A DNA stretch of 64,000 bases from Glaciimonas sp. CA11.2 (GCF_034314045.1 NZ_JAVIWL010000001.1:4402001-4466000); one strand, 5' to 3'. Positions 53,155-63,918 are shown, numbered from the stretch's first letter. Program-made: numbers and translations. Notes: generated by a model not told the origin, from the letters alone.

Positions 53155-54543
53155 GTGACTACTTCCTCTTTCTCCAATCTCCCCTTGTCACCAGCGCTTT
53201 TGCGTAACCTCGACAGTCTCGGTTATCACGAAATGACGACCATTCAGGCACAAAGCCTGCCTGTGATTCTGGAGCGACGCGATTTGATAGCGCAGGCTAA
53301 AACGGGTAGCGGCAAAACCGCCGCGTTTGGTATCGGGATTCTGCATAAACTCAATCCAACCTATTTCGCCATTCAGGCACTGGTTCTATGTCCAACCCGT
53401 GAACTCGCCGATCAGGTAGCAAAAGAATTGCGAAGATTGGCACGCCTGGAAGATAACGTCAAAATATTGACCCTCTGCGGCGGCTCGCCGATGGGACCAC
53501 AAATTGGGTCGTTGGAACACGGCGCGCACATCATTGTCGGCACACCTGGACGGATACGCGACCATATCGGGCGCGGCACCATCAATTTGTCGACAGTGCA
53601 AACCCTGGTTCTGGATGAAGCTGATCGCATGGTTGATATGGGCTTTTACGAAGAAATTTCAGGAATCGTCAGTGCTTGTCCGAAGCGCCGTCAGACGCTG
53701 CTGTTCTCGGCCACGTATCCCGATGATATACGCAAAGCGAGTGCTGAATTTCTACGCCAACCGGTTGAGGTAAAAGTCGAGGCCCAACATGATTCGGGCC
53801 AGATTGAACAGCGCTTTTATGAGGTCTCTTACGATGGCCGTAACGCAGCGGTCGCACAGTTGCTGAATCATTACAAACCAGTGTCAACAATTGCCTTTTG
53901 CAACACCAAAATTCATTGCCGCGAATTAGCCGCGGAATTGCGCGATCAGGGTTTTAGTGCGCTGGCGTTATACGGTGAGCTTGAACAGCGCGAACGCGAT
54001 GAGATTTTGGTGCAGTTTGCTAATCAAAGTTGTTCGGTATTGGTTGCTACCGATGTCGCCGCACGTGGCTTGGATATTCAGACTTTGGGAGCGGTAATCA
54101 ACGTTGATGTGTCGAAGGATACTGAAGTGCATATTCATCGCATCGGCCGCACTGGTCGCGGTCATGACAAAGGCCTTGCGCTGAGTCTGTGTGCGCCAAA
54201 TGAAAAAAAATGGGTCAAGCTAATTGAAGACTATCAAAAAGGACCGGTCACCTGGTTTGATCTGGCTACGCTAGAGCCTGCCGAAGGCGGACCACTACAA
54301 GCGCCAATGGTGACGCTATGCATCATGGGCGGCAAAAAAGACAAGCTACGTCCGGGTGATCTCTTGGGCGCACTGACCGGCGATGTTGGCCTGACCAAAG
54401 ATCAAGTAGGAAAAATCAGCGTATTTGAATTCATGACGTATGTCGCACTCGAGCGTCGCATGGCAAAACACGCTTTTTCTAGCTTGAGTAATGGCAATAT
54501 TAAAGGTCGCAGTTTTAAGATGCGCTTTATTTCCGAGTTGTAA
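53155..54543 (+). CDS. dbpA: ATP-dependent RNA helicase DbpA
   Basis: 462 residues from GTG. DEAD-box core in order: Q motif TTIQAQSLP, Walker A AKTGSGKT, PTREL, GTPGR, DEAD (VLDEADRMVDMGF), SAT (FSATYPDD), and ATDVAARGLDI plus HRIGRTGR; C-terminal RNA-binding domain (about 385-460: VTLCIMGGKKDKLRPGDLLGALTGDVGLTKDQVGKISVFEFMTYVALE). The C-terminal domain binds 23S rRNA hairpin 92, giving its role in large-subunit assembly. No good ribosome site precedes GTG. Confidence 0.95.
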   Translation: MTTSSFSNLPLSPALLRNLDSLGYHEMTTIQAQSLPVILERRDLIAQAKTGSGKTAAFGIGILHKLNPTYFAIQALVLCPTRELADQVAKELRRLARLEDNVKILTLCGGSPMGPQIGSLEHGAHIIVGTPGRIRDHIGRGTINLSTVQTLVLDEADRMVDMGFYEEISGIVSACPKRRQTLLFSATYPDDIRKASAEFLRQPVEVKVEAQHDSGQIEQRFYEVSYDGRNAAVAQLLNHYKPVSTIAFCNTKIHCRELAAELRDQGFSALALYGELEQRERDEILVQFANQSCSVLVATDVAARGLDIQTLGAVINVDVSKDTEVHIHRIGRTGRGHDKGLALSLCAPNEKKWVKLIEDYQKGPVTWFDLATLEPAEGGPLQAPMVTLCIMGGKKDKLRPGDLLGALTGDVGLTKDQVGKISVFEFMTYVALERRMAKHAFSSLSNGNIKGRSFKMRFISEL

Positions 54544-54728
54544 AAGGAAATAGGACAAAAACAAAAAACGCCACACATTCGCTCGCTACAGATAGTTCAA
54601 TGTAAGTGTGGATGGTGGCGCACGATGGTGGAATGCCACCGTTTCGCAGTTTATGAAGCGGCAATACTCGCCAGAGCTTAGTTCTTACACTCAAGACTCA
54701 AGACTCATCAATACTGAATACTCAACAC

Positions 54729-55361
54729 TCAAGCGCGTCCTGATAATTGTCGGGCCAGAAAATCTGGCACCTTTGCAGCGGTTAACTTATTCACCGATAC
54801 CAGCAAATCCGGATCTATCGATGACACACGATAGGTTTGCGACAAGCTTTTAGCAACATGAAGTAGTAAATTTGCGGATACTTCAGCATCGGCTTCTGCT
54901 CTATGCGCTGTGCCGTGAAATGGAATCCGCAGCGCAGACGCAAGCGATCCAAGTTTGTAGCTCGTCATCCCCGGAAACACGCGGCGCGACAATTTTAACG
55001 AGCAAATCAATGCGTTATAACGTGGCTGCAAATCCAGCGCAGCGCTCTCCGCCAAGAGAAACTTTGCGTCAAAACTAGCATTGTGTGCCGCCAACGCATC
55101 GCAACCAATAAACTTTAAGAGTTCCGGGATCACCTTAGAGACCGGCGGTGCGCTATTGACCATTGTTTGAGAGATACCTGTCAGTTGCGAAATAAACGAC
55201 GGAATCACTACACCGCAATTAACCAGCGACACGAAGCGCTCGACTATTTTGCCCTCCACTATTCGTAACGCTGCGACTTCGGTGATACGGTCGCCCATTG
55301 CAGGACTCAACCCGGTGGTCTCGAAATCGAGCATGACGATCGGTTTTTGAAATACGGACAT
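54729..55361 (-). CDS. DEDDh 3'-5' exonuclease (DNA polymerase III epsilon-like)
   Basis: 210 residues. Exonuclease motif I DFETTGLS (Asp12, Glu14), motif II LAAHNASFDAKFLL and motif III HRAEADAEVSANLL (catalytic His and Asp) all present. Shorter and more divergent than DnaQ and not next to the polymerase genes, so it is an accessory proofreading/repair nuclease. Convergent with dbpA; 250 bp from iorA. Confidence 0.9.
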   Translation of the reverse strand: MSVFQKPIVMLDFETTGLSPAMGDRITEVAALRIVEGKIVERFVSLVNCGVVIPSFISQLTGISQTMVNSAPPVSKVIPELLKFIGCDALAAHNASFDAKFLLAESAALDLQPRYNALICSLKLSRRVFPGMTSYKLGSLASALRIPFHGTAHRAEADAEVSANLLLHVAKSLSQTYRVSSIDPDLLVSVNKLTAAKVPDFLARQLSGRA

Positions 55362-55611
55362 GAATCCTCAGAAAGCAAATTTTTTGATGAGCGAATATTA
55401 CAGCATGGGGTCGCGCGCAAGCGAAAGTTTGCGTCGAGAACCCTGACGAATCAATACGAGCAGTTTTATAACAGAACAAAAAAGCGGCAAAACCCATACT
55501 TTTCAACATGAAAGCGAAAGCAAGATTACAATCCATCAACATCTATGCCAGGGACTGGCTGGGTCATGACCACCTCCATCATTAGGCAAACATCTCAAGT
55601 TGGAAAACAAA

Positions 55612-56079
55612 ATGACAACATTAAATATAAATGGCAAGCAACATACTGTTGACTTACCAGAAGACACGCCGATCTTATGGACACTGCGCGACAATGTCGG
55701 TTTAACGGGGACAAAATTTGGTTGCGGAATGGCGCTATGTGGTGCGTGCACCGTCCATCTTGATGGTGCACCGATACGCTCATGCGTGACACCAATCAGT
55801 GCAGCGGTAGGAAAAAAAATTACCACTATCGAAATGATCGCCAACGATGGTTTGGGCAAAGCGATTCAACAAGCCTGGGTTGCACTCGGCGTACCGCAAT
55901 GCGGTTATTGTCAGGCCGGACAAATAATGTCAGCTAGCGCTTTGCTGAAAACCATACCGAAACCGACAGACGAAGAAATCGACAACGCAATGAGTGGCAA
56001 TATTTGCCGCTGCGGTACCTACACCCGTATCAAAGCTGCCATCAAGCAAGTCGCCGCCAATAATGGAGTCGCAAAATGA
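55612..56079 (+). CDS. IorA-like 2Fe-2S subunit of a molybdenum hydroxylase
   Basis: 155 residues starting MTTLNINGK. Two [2Fe-2S] clusters: Cys38, Cys43, Cys46, Cys58 ([21 protein letters not shown]) and Cys97, Cys100, Cys132, Cys134 (CGYC...CRC). Small subunit of isoquinoline 1-oxidoreductase/xanthine-dehydrogenase-family enzymes. It has no signal of its own and is probably exported with the Tat-targeted large subunit encoded next (ATGA overlap). Confidence 0.93.
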   Translation: MTTLNINGKQHTVDLPEDTPILWTLRDNVGLTGTKFGCGMALCGACTVHLDGAPIRSCVTPISAAVGKKITTIEMIANDGLGKAIQQAWVALGVPQCGYCQAGQIMSASALLKTIPKPTDEEIDNAMSGNICRCGTYTRIKAAIKQVAANNGVAK

Positions 56080-58439
56080 GCGCAACCTTTGATAATGAAG
56101 AAACGCATTTTGAGTCAACATCAGCCATTGAAATTAGCGCTGCGCAGACTGGTGCACACACCATCTCGCGTCGATCGTGGCTGAAAGGCGCCGGTGCGTT
56201 CACTGGTCTTGCGCTGACCGTGGGTGTTCACGGCCTTGTCAGCGCTGCTGATGTACCGGTCCCAGAAAAAAAATATGGTGGCGCGGCAATGTCGGGCGCC
56301 ACAGTCGACAATCCACTCGTTTTTGTTTCAATCGGAACCAATGGCATCGTAACGATCGTTGCCCATCGCTCGGAAATGGGCCAAGGCATCCGTAGTAGTC
56401 TGCCGCTCGTCGTTGCTGAAGAGCTTGAGGCTGACTGGAGTCGCGTCCGTGTGGTCCAGGCAAATGCTGACGAAAGTCGTTTCGGTAATCAAAACACCGA
56501 TGGTTCCCGTAGCATGCGCCACTTTTTCACGCCAATGCGTCAGGTGGGCGCCACTGCGCGTCTGATGCTGGAAACCGCAGCAGCGAATCGTTGGGAAGTG
56601 CCAGTCTCAGAAGTCAGCGCCAAAAATCATGAGATTCATCATGCGAAATCCGGTCGCAAACTCAGTTATGGTTCATTGGCTGCCGATGCAGCTAAGTTGC
56701 CTTTACCAGCACCCGCGCTCATTCGCCTGAAAGATTCGGCGCAGTTTCGGTACATCGGCAAAGACAAATTCTCTAGCGTCGACTTTCAAAATATCGTTAC
56801 GGGGAATACCCAATACGGTATCGATACCCGGATAGATGGAATGGTGTATGCGGTTATCGCGCGTCCTCCAGTATTTGGTGGCAAAGTCGCCAGCTTTGAC
56901 TCGGCTGATGCGATGAAGGTACCGGGCGTCATCCGAATCGTCGAATTGCAAGGCAGTCCGCCACCGGCCTTATTTAATCCCCTAGGCGGCATTGCCGTCA
57001 TCGCCAGTAATACGTGGGCAGCGATCAAGGGCCGCGAGGCATTGAAGATCAAATGGGATGACGGCCCAAATGCTGCTTATGACTCAACCACCTTCAAGGT
57101 AACGCTGCAAGAAGCCGCACGCAAACCAGCCAAAGTCATGCGTAATGACGGCGACACCATGGCTGTGCTGGAAAAGTCTGGAAAACAGATAGTAGCCGAA
57201 TATTATATTCCGCATCTGGCCCATGCAAGCATGGAACCGCCAGCGGCAACTGCACGCATTGTTGACGGCAAATGTGAAATCTGGGCCTGTGTTCAAAATC
57301 CGCAGGCAACGCTTAAGACGGTTGCCGGAACCCTTGGTTTGAAACCCGAGGATGTAAAAATCAATGTTACGTTGCTCGGTGGTGGATTCGGTCGTAAATC
57401 GAAGCCAGACTTCGCAGCAGAGGCCGCGCTGCTGTCGAAAGCAATGGATGGCAAGCCCGTAAAACTGACGTGGACCCGCGAAGATGATCTGCGTCATGAC
57501 TATTTGCATACTGTATCGCTGGAACATCTTGAAACTACGCTTGACGATAAAGGCATGCCACTAGCCTGGTTGCATCGTAGCGCTGCGCCGACTATTTCAT
57601 CTACTTTCGTCCTGGGCGCGATGGGTGAATCGGCTGGCGAACTGGGAATGAGTGCAATCAATATTCCTTTCGTGATTCCAAACATTCGGGTAGAAGCACC
57701 GCCAGTACCGGCGCATACCCGTATTGGCTGGTTCCGCTCCGTCTACAACATTCCTCACGCCTTTGCAGTGCAATCGTTCGTTGCTGAACTGGCTGCTGCG
57801 GCTAAGCGTGATCATCGCGAATATTTGCTGGAACTGATTGGACCAGCACGCAAAATCGCTCCGAAAGACATGTCCGACACCACCAACTATGGGGAATCGC
57901 CGACGCTTTATCCGCTCGACGCCGGTCGCATGCGTAATGTGGTGGAACTCGCTACGCGTGAAGCTGGTTGGGGACGTAAAGTTGCCAAGGGACACGGATT
58001 GGGTCTGGCGGTCGCGTATAGCTTTATGAGCTATGTTGCGGCTGTGATCGAGGTTGCTGTCAGCGATGATGGCACGATCAGTATTCCTCGGGTTGACGTG
58101 GCTATCGATTGCGGGCCAGCTATCACACCTGATCGTATCCGCTCGCAAGTTGAAGGCGCCTGCATCATGGGCCTGAGTCTGGCGATGAGCGGTGAGATTA
58201 CCTTCAAAAACGGTGCGGTAGTGCAAGGTAACTTTCATGAGTATGAAGTCATGCGTTCACTCGCTGCGCCGAAGGATATCCACGTGCATATCGTCCAACA
58301 CGCCTATGACATGGCGTTAGGTGGCGTGGGAGAGCCCGGAACGCCGCCGATTGCACCTGCGTTATGCAATGCGATCTTTGCCGCAACTGGCAAGCGGATC
58401 CGCGATTTGCCGATTCGGGAGCAATTGAAAAAGGCTTAA
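56076..58439 (+). CDS. IorB-like molybdopterin-binding subunit, Tat-exported
   Basis: 787 residues with a Tat signal ([20 protein letters not shown], twin Arg 32-33). Molybdenum cofactor loops [77 protein letters not shown] and the catalytic glutamate segment [24 protein letters not shown]. Resembles isoquinoline 1-oxidoreductase beta, periplasmic aldehyde/N-heterocycle hydroxylases of the xanthine dehydrogenase family that lack an FAD subunit; electrons go to a cytochrome not encoded here. Substrate unknown. Followed by a clear terminator. Confidence 0.93.
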   Translation: MSATFDNEETHFESTSAIEISAAQTGAHTISRRSWLKGAGAFTGLALTVGVHGLVSAADVPVPEKKYGGAAMSGATVDNPLVFVSIGTNGIVTIVAHRSEMGQGIRSSLPLVVAEELEADWSRVRVVQANADESRFGNQNTDGSRSMRHFFTPMRQVGATARLMLETAAANRWEVPVSEVSAKNHEIHHAKSGRKLSYGSLAADAAKLPLPAPALIRLKDSAQFRYIGKDKFSSVDFQNIVTGNTQYGIDTRIDGMVYAVIARPPVFGGKVASFDSADAMKVPGVIRIVELQGSPPPALFNPLGGIAVIASNTWAAIKGREALKIKWDDGPNAAYDSTTFKVTLQEAARKPAKVMRNDGDTMAVLEKSGKQIVAEYYIPHLAHASMEPPAATARIVDGKCEIWACVQNPQATLKTVAGTLGLKPEDVKINVTLLGGGFGRKSKPDFAAEAALLSKAMDGKPVKLTWTREDDLRHDYLHTVSLEHLETTLDDKGMPLAWLHRSAAPTISSTFVLGAMGESAGELGMSAINIPFVIPNIRVEAPPVPAHTRIGWFRSVYNIPHAFAVQSFVAELAAAAKRDHREYLLELIGPARKIAPKDMSDTTNYGESPTLYPLDAGRMRNVVELATREAGWGRKVAKGHGLGLAVAYSFMSYVAAVIEVAVSDDGTISIPRVDVAIDCGPAITPDRIRSQVEGACIMGLSLAMSGEITFKNGAVVQGNFHEYEVMRSLAAPKDIHVHIVQHAYDMALGGVGEPGTPPIAPALCNAIFAATGKRIRDLPIREQLKKA

Positions 58440-58494
58440 AAACTGTCTTTGTCGTTTTAGCAGGCTTGCTTGCTGCCTTGATCTTGAATGAAAA

Positions 58495-58523
58495 AATCCC
58501 GATAGTGATATCGGGATTTTTTT
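58495..58523 (+). terminator. Intrinsic terminator of iorAB
   Basis: Perfect ten-base arms AATCCCGATA and TATCGGGATT around GTGA, followed by a run of T. Lies 56 bp after the iorB stop codon. Confidence 0.93.
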
Positions 58524-58626
58524 GTATGATGGCTATGCTATATCTGCAGTGTGGTTTATAGCTAATCGTAATGCTTCACATTACTGGGCAATCAACGCTA
58601 AGCATACCACTTAGCCCAACCCCGGG

Positions 58627-59169
58627 TTATTTCTCTTTTTTTGGACGTCCGGCTTTCACCAACGGCAAGCTGGCAATCGCGGCTTTCAACTTAGCATTGT
58701 CCAGGTTTTTGATCAGCGCAACGCCGATTCTCAACAGTTCGCTTTTCTTTACTGCCAAGCCAGCCTTGAGGCAGGCCTTCTTGACGTCGCTCAGAACTTG
58801 ATATTCATCTTCCGGCATGGTGAAGCTATCGCGGACCAGTTTGGCTTTCTTTGCTTTTACTTTTGGTTCAGTGACTGGTTTAACCGGGCTCATTGGCGTT
58901 GCAACAGTCTTCGGTACTTGCAGAACTGGTGCGCTTATGGCGGTCTTTTTAGCTGGCGCTGCAACTGTTTTTGCTGGTGCTACTTTTTTTGGTGCTACTT
59001 TTTTTGGTGTCACGGTTTTTTTTGCTGTGATGGGTGCTTTTGGGGCCTTTAGCGTTTTCGCAGGGGCTTTCGCTACCAATTTCACGGGTGCAGTTTTTTT
59101 TACGACGGCTTTAACTACCGGTTTTTTTGTCACTGCAATAGCTGGCTTGGTGGGTGCTCGGGTAACCAT
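58627..59169 (-). CDS. Histone-H1-like lysine/alanine/proline-rich protein
   Basis: 180 residues. Residues about 1-110 are almost wholly Ala, Lys, Pro, Val and Thr in PKK/KKV-type repeats (KKVAPKKVAPAK) and should be disordered and strongly basic. The C-terminal domain (about 112-180; RDSFTMPEDEYQVLSDVKKACLKAGLAVKKSELLRIGV...) is compact and conserved in Burkholderiales. Such proteins bind DNA non-specifically like eukaryotic H1 tails. Next to ppx and transcribed with the same polarity, as in related genomes. Role, chromatin or polyphosphate linked, is not established. Confidence 0.82.
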   Translation of the reverse strand: MVTRAPTKPAIAVTKKPVVKAVVKKTAPVKLVAKAPAKTLKAPKAPITAKKTVTPKKVAPKKVAPAKTVAAPAKKTAISAPVLQVPKTVATPMSPVKPVTEPKVKAKKAKLVRDSFTMPEDEYQVLSDVKKACLKAGLAVKKSELLRIGVALIKNLDNAKLKAAIASLPLVKAGRPKKEK

Positions 59170-59504
59170 AAATACTCCAAAAATTAAATAGTATAAATAA
59201 TATATGCAATTTAATTGAAATTAGCAAGCCTATGTTTCCAAAAGACATCATTATTATTGCTATCTGACTGTAACAGCAGAGAAATTGAGGCTAAATCGCA
59301 CCGAAAGTTGAAATCAAACAGCGAGGCAACTCCGAGAAGCTTTACAGTCTCGGAGATTGGTCTGGTTTATCAATTGAAATAGGGGTAGTAAAGAAGATAA
59401 TGATCGCAGTCATTAATAACCAATATTCAGACATTAAATCGATGAATATCGGTATTTACCGCAGGGTAATTAGGCGGCCTTCCCGACTGTTAAGGAATGG
59501 CAGC
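59170..59504. other. 335-bp gap between ppx and the histone-like gene
   Basis: AT-rich near the histone-like start. A seven-base inverted repeat CTCCGAG/CTCGGAG (59330-59355, 12-base loop) may end the ppx transcript; no T-run. No gene seen. Confidence 0.4.
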
Positions 59505-60959
59505 TCAAATCCGCTTGATAGCAAATTCAACGCCAATTTCACGCCACCATTCCCGTTCTTTTTCCATCCAATAAGTTGCAGTCGGATGGTCTGCGACCCA
59601 TTCGCGCTTAATGTCGAGTTCAATTTTGCTTTTCATCTTAACGCGTAGTTCGTCGAGGTCAACCTCAATCCGTGAGTGCAGAAACATGACCGCCAGTCGC
59701 AATGCAAGAACTGCTTTGGAGAAATCAGCGTCAAGCAAACTCTCACTAATTTTCCGTAAGTTGCCCTTCTGTCCCAGAATCAAATGACTCATCGTCTTTT
59801 GTTCCCTTGTGGTAAACCCTGACAAATCAGCGTTGGCAATCAGATAGGAAGCATGTTTGTGATAACCACTTTGCGATACAACCAGGCCGACTTCGTGCAA
59901 CAAACCACTCCAATGCAGATACTTTTCAAGCACGTCATTGCTGGGCTTAAGTAAGCTAAACAACGTGCTGGCAGTCTCCGCAACGCGATTGGCGCGCAAT
60001 TGATCTACGTGGAAGCGCTGCGCAAAATCACGCACGGATTGCTCGCGCCGATCCAGACGCGTGCCGCGTAATTGCAGATCCCACATGACACCCATGCGTA
60101 ACCCGGCTTCAATCGGGGTCAATACTTCAATTCCCAGTTCTTGCATCAAACCGCTCAATACAGCCACGCCGCCAACAATGACAGTCGCCCTGTCCGGCTT
60201 CATACCAACCATATCAATCCGGCTGACATGCCCCATTTCAATAAACCGCTCTTTCAGCGCTTCCAGACTTTTGTAAGATAAGCGTCGATCACCGAGGTTA
60301 TTTTTTTCGATCGTTTCTGCGATTGCGCGAATCGTGCCCGATGAACCGTAAGCGTTTGTCCAGTTTTGTGGACGATAAGGCGGTGCGGCATCTTCAAAAT
60401 GACTGCGCGCAGAGAGAATTGCTGCGGCATAAGCCGCACTGGTGATGCTTCCGCTGGGGAAAAACGCCAAACTTTGATTCACTGTCCCGATGCCAAACGA
60501 TTCGACCCGTTCAATTTGCTGGCCACGACCCAAAATCAATTCGGTAGAACCACCGCCAATATCCAATACCAGCCGTTTTTCATTCGGCAAACGCAGCATG
60601 CTGGCGACGCCCATATAAATCAGACGACCTTCTTCCTCACCAGAAATAATTTCGATGGGATAACCAATGGCTGCCTCTAACGCGGGTAAAAATGCAGCAG
60701 CATTTTTTGCTATGCGTAACGTGTTGGTCGCAACCACACGCACCGCCTCGAGTTGATAGTCTTCTAAAATAGTACGGAAGCGCCCGAGAGAATCAAGTGC
60801 AGTCTGCATTGCTACTTCGGTCAAATTGCCTTTGCTATCGAGACCTCCAGCCAGACGAATGGGATCTCGCGCACTCTTAATGACGCGAATGGCATCACCA
60901 TTGTATTTGCCAATATGTAACCGAAAACTATTCGAACCCAGATCGACCGCTGCAAACAT
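59505..60959 (-). CDS. ppx: Exopolyphosphatase/pppGpp phosphatase (Ppx/GppA)
   Basis: 484 residues from MFAAVDLGSNSFRLHIGK behind GAGGAT. ASKHA-fold motifs: phosphate-1 AAVDLGSNSFRL, catalytic ISGEEEGRLIYMGV (Glu), phosphate-2 VLDIGGGSTELILG and an HD-like C-terminal region (HWSGLLHEVGLVVSQSGYHKHASYLI). Releases phosphate from polyphosphate or converts pppGpp to ppGpp. The HD-like region points to a full-length Ppx. Preceded by the dinG terminator. Confidence 0.94.
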   Translation of the reverse strand: MFAAVDLGSNSFRLHIGKYNGDAIRVIKSARDPIRLAGGLDSKGNLTEVAMQTALDSLGRFRTILEDYQLEAVRVVATNTLRIAKNAAAFLPALEAAIGYPIEIISGEEEGRLIYMGVASMLRLPNEKRLVLDIGGGSTELILGRGQQIERVESFGIGTVNQSLAFFPSGSITSAAYAAAILSARSHFEDAAPPYRPQNWTNAYGSSGTIRAIAETIEKNNLGDRRLSYKSLEALKERFIEMGHVSRIDMVGMKPDRATVIVGGVAVLSGLMQELGIEVLTPIEAGLRMGVMWDLQLRGTRLDRREQSVRDFAQRFHVDQLRANRVAETASTLFSLLKPSNDVLEKYLHWSGLLHEVGLVVSQSGYHKHASYLIANADLSGFTTREQKTMSHLILGQKGNLRKISESLLDADFSKAVLALRLAVMFLHSRIEVDLDELRVKMKSKIELDIKREWVADHPTATYWMEKEREWWREIGVEFAIKRI

Positions 60960-61294
60960 GACATCCTCACAATCTATACAACACTGCACTACATTTAACG
61001 ATTACAAACTTGAAACTTGACTGGTTTTCAGGGATATAAGATGAAAGAGAAAGCCCTGATCAAAGGCTTTCGACTGCTAGAACAATAAATCCGGATTGTT
61101 ACCAGTGCATGACATACATACAAACTACTGGAATGGCTATTGTGTGGAAACCAACCGTTGAGCCTTAATTGCAGGGCCGACCAATCGCTTCCACGCTTTG
61201 ATTTGGACATATTACGTCAGGTGCTTTCGCCATGACTTTAACATCATCCAACACATTTACTCGATGGGTGAATCGTGACGGTGCGGTTCAATGG
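60960..61294. other. 335-bp gap between dinG and ppx with terminator-like hairpin
   Basis: GAAAGCC/GGCTTTC (61049-61071, nine-base loop) followed on the minus strand by TTTCTCTTTC is a probable dinG terminator. The remainder carries the ppx promoter; no gene is visible. Confidence 0.55.
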
Positions 61295-63343
61295 TCAAAC
61301 AGCTAGTGGGACAGTGTTAAAAAATTCAGTCGCCACACTAAGATCACGAGTGCGCTTGAACGGTGGCAAACTTTGCCAGATCCGCTTGCCGTAACCTTTT
61401 GAAATAAGGCGGGGATCGCAAATCATCAATACACCGCGATCAGTTTCATCACGAATCAAGCGGCCTGCACCCTGCTTCAAATTGATAATCGCTGCTGGCA
61501 GTTGATGATGCATAAAACCGTTCATTCCCTTTTTTTCCAAAGCCTCGATACGCGCGGCCAGCACCGGATCGTCCGGTGGAGAAAATGGCAATTTGTCGAT
61601 AATGACCAGCGATAATGCTTCGCCACGCACGTCAACACCCTCCCAAAAGCTTTGGCTACCGATCAATACGGCGTTACCGGCAGCCCGAAAACGATCGAGC
61701 AACTCTGTCCGCCCTGCTTCGCCCTGCACTAACAATGGAAACGGCAGATTCCGCTCTTCGAATTCTGCCCGCAACCTTTCAGCCGCCCGATTGACCGCAC
61801 GGATGGTCGTGCAAAGCAGGAATGTCCTACCGCCAGCTGCCTCAATGACGGGTAAAGCAGCGTCGATCACAGCGTCTGTATATTCCGGCGAGTTTGGCTG
61901 TGGCAAATTTTGCGGCACGTATAACAGGCCTTGCTCACCATACTCAAAGGGACTCGGCCAGGATTGCGCCGGTTCACCAGCAAGACCCATTTGTGACGCG
62001 TAATGCTGAAAATCGTTTTTTACCGCCAGCGTAGCTGAGGTAAAAATCCAGGTGCGTGGAACACCTTCACGCTGTTTATTAAAAATCGGCGCAATGGAAA
62101 GCGGGGTCTGATGCAATTGTAATGACGTAGAAAATGCCTCCACCCACAACACGCGGCCTTCAGCGTCGCCGTGTACCGCATCTTTAATACTGCTGGTCTT
62201 GACTTTGGATTTAACCGACTCCGGCTTATTCCAGGCATCAATCCGCATCCCAAGTTCAATCGCCCGAGTGCGGCATTGCTCGATAGTTTCAGCACGTTCC
62301 GCCTGTTTTTCCAGCGTCGCGATCATTCCGTCAAACTCTTGGCGCAAAGTCTCCAGAGCAGAAAAAAACACGCTAGAAGGCGCAATCTGGTTGACCGCCA
62401 GGCGCACCACATCTTGCGGGAACGCCAGCCGCAAATCACGGGCGGCTTTCTCGACCGGCATCACTACTTTGGCCCAGTCAGCGCCATCGCGGGCATGCGA
62501 CAGGCCTTCTGCCAACACGTCGCGGCATAGTTCGAGAATATGCGAGGTGGAAACTGTATCGCCAAAAAATAATGTGGCGACTTCAGGTAATTGATGGGCT
62601 TCATCGAAAATGATCGTATTGGCGGAGGGCAGTAGCTCAGCTACGCCGGTATCCTTTAAGGCCACGTCAGCAAAGAACAGATGATGATTGACCACCACGA
62701 TATCTGCTTGCTGCGCCTCTTTACGCGCCTTCATGACAAAACAATCCTGATAGTACTGACACTCTGCGCCAAGACACGTGTCGCGCGTCGACGTAACCAG
62801 ATTCCAGATGAGCGCAGTTTCGGGGACTTTTGACAATTCGGCCTTGTCACCGGAACTGGTGGTCTTCATAAAGCGTGAAATCTCGCGTAAATGACCGGTG
62901 TCCTCGCGAGAAGTCATGCGTCCATTCTGAAGCGTTCGCTCCAAATGAAAATGGCATACATAATTGGCGCGCCCCTTTAGTAGCGCTATCGACACCGGGG
63001 CGCTGAGAGCTTTGCGTACTGTGGGAATATCACGTAAAAATAATTGATCCTGCAAGTTCTTCGTGCCAGTCGAGACGATAACTTTACCACCCCATAATAG
63101 GGCTGGAACCAGATAGGCGAACGTCTTTCCCGTGCCGGTACCTGCCTCTGCAATAAGTGTTGTCTGCTGCGCGATAGCTTCCGCAATCGCTTTCGCCATT
63201 TCGGTCTGGGCCATTCGCGGGCGAAATCCACCGACAATCTGTCCTAACGGGCCACCAGGACCAAATAGTTGATCGATATCGGCGTCGTGTGTGCCAGCAA
63301 TTTTGGCGCTTTCGGCAATGGTAATGGATGTATCTTCGGTCAA
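61295..63343 (-). CDS. dinG: DinG/YoaA-type XPD-like Fe-S helicase
   Basis: 682 residues. Walker A AEAGTGTGKTFAYLVPA (about 65-81), [4Fe-4S] cysteines in YVCHFHLERTL (one) and TCLGAECQYYQDC (three), DEAH-box IIFDEAHQLPEVA, and C-terminal helicase motifs GSQSFWEGVDVRGEALSLVIIDKLPFSPP and QGAGRLIRDETDRGVL. 5'-3' helicase of the XPD family acting in repair or R-loop removal; the size (about 640-690) and motif set fit YoaA/DinG proteins of betaproteobacteria. Single gene upstream of ppx. Confidence 0.93.
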   Translation of the reverse strand: MTEDTSITIAESAKIAGTHDADIDQLFGPGGPLGQIVGGFRPRMAQTEMAKAIAEAIAQQTTLIAEAGTGTGKTFAYLVPALLWGGKVIVSTGTKNLQDQLFLRDIPTVRKALSAPVSIALLKGRANYVCHFHLERTLQNGRMTSREDTGHLREISRFMKTTSSGDKAELSKVPETALIWNLVTSTRDTCLGAECQYYQDCFVMKARKEAQQADIVVVNHHLFFADVALKDTGVAELLPSANTIIFDEAHQLPEVATLFFGDTVSTSHILELCRDVLAEGLSHARDGADWAKVVMPVEKAARDLRLAFPQDVVRLAVNQIAPSSVFFSALETLRQEFDGMIATLEKQAERAETIEQCRTRAIELGMRIDAWNKPESVKSKVKTSSIKDAVHGDAEGRVLWVEAFSTSLQLHQTPLSIAPIFNKQREGVPRTWIFTSATLAVKNDFQHYASQMGLAGEPAQSWPSPFEYGEQGLLYVPQNLPQPNSPEYTDAVIDAALPVIEAAGGRTFLLCTTIRAVNRAAERLRAEFEERNLPFPLLVQGEAGRTELLDRFRAAGNAVLIGSQSFWEGVDVRGEALSLVIIDKLPFSPPDDPVLAARIEALEKKGMNGFMHHQLPAAIINLKQGAGRLIRDETDRGVLMICDPRLISKGYGKRIWQSLPPFKRTRDLSVATEFFNTVPLAV

Positions 63344-63499
63344 AGTAACTGTCAGTAATAGGCTTGAAGGATAGGTTTTAAGGCCTTAGGAGCTTGGCAC
63401 CTGAGATAAAACGAAAAGGTATCGCTAAGATAAAGGAGCCTAGCGGTCATCCTCACCTGAGGGAACTGCGACTACGCTATCTCATTCACTTAGGTTTAT

Positions 63500-63700
63500 C
63501 TATGCTGGAATATCCGGAATTAATTGCATTTTTAAGAGCGTAATGTGATCTTTTAGTTGCAGTTTGCGTTTCTTCAGGCGTCGCAATTGTAACTCTTCGC
63601 GCCTTACCTCGTTAGCCATCACCTCAATCACAGCATCGAGATCACGATGTTCGACTTCAAGCTCGATGATTCGGCGGTGAATATCTTCACGATCTAACAT
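63500..63700 (-). CDS. DUF465/YdcH-family small protein
   Basis: 66 residues from MLDREDIHRRIIELEVEHRDL; the ATG at 63700 has GGGAA eight bases upstream, and a GTG at 63706 is the alternative. An entirely helical, heptad-patterned protein ending RLKKRKLQLKDHITLLKMQL, the hallmark of the SlyX/YdcH-type DUF465 family. Function unknown; widespread in proteobacteria. Confidence 0.88.
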   Translation of the reverse strand: MLDREDIHRRIIELEVEHRDLDAVIEVMANEVRREELQLRRLKKRKLQLKDHITLLKMQLIPDIPA

Positions 63701-63918
63701 AGTCACGTTCCCGCATTAAAATTCTATAAATGTTAGGAAAATATCTTATCTTTGATACAAGATATTCCTGCGTATAATAATTTTTTAGATAATCCCAGAA
63801 AGCTAGCGACTTGTCGCCCTTACTTTTAATTGCATGTATCTGCAAACAAGGACGCATCTTTGGGTCAACAGCTTTTTAAATTACATTTCTAAAACACACA
63901 TCAACAGCGCAGTTTAAT

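Noticed and set aside
57597..58238. 213-codon reverse ORF antisense to the molybdopterin subunit gene
   Set aside because: Shadow of iorB; no start signal or domain.
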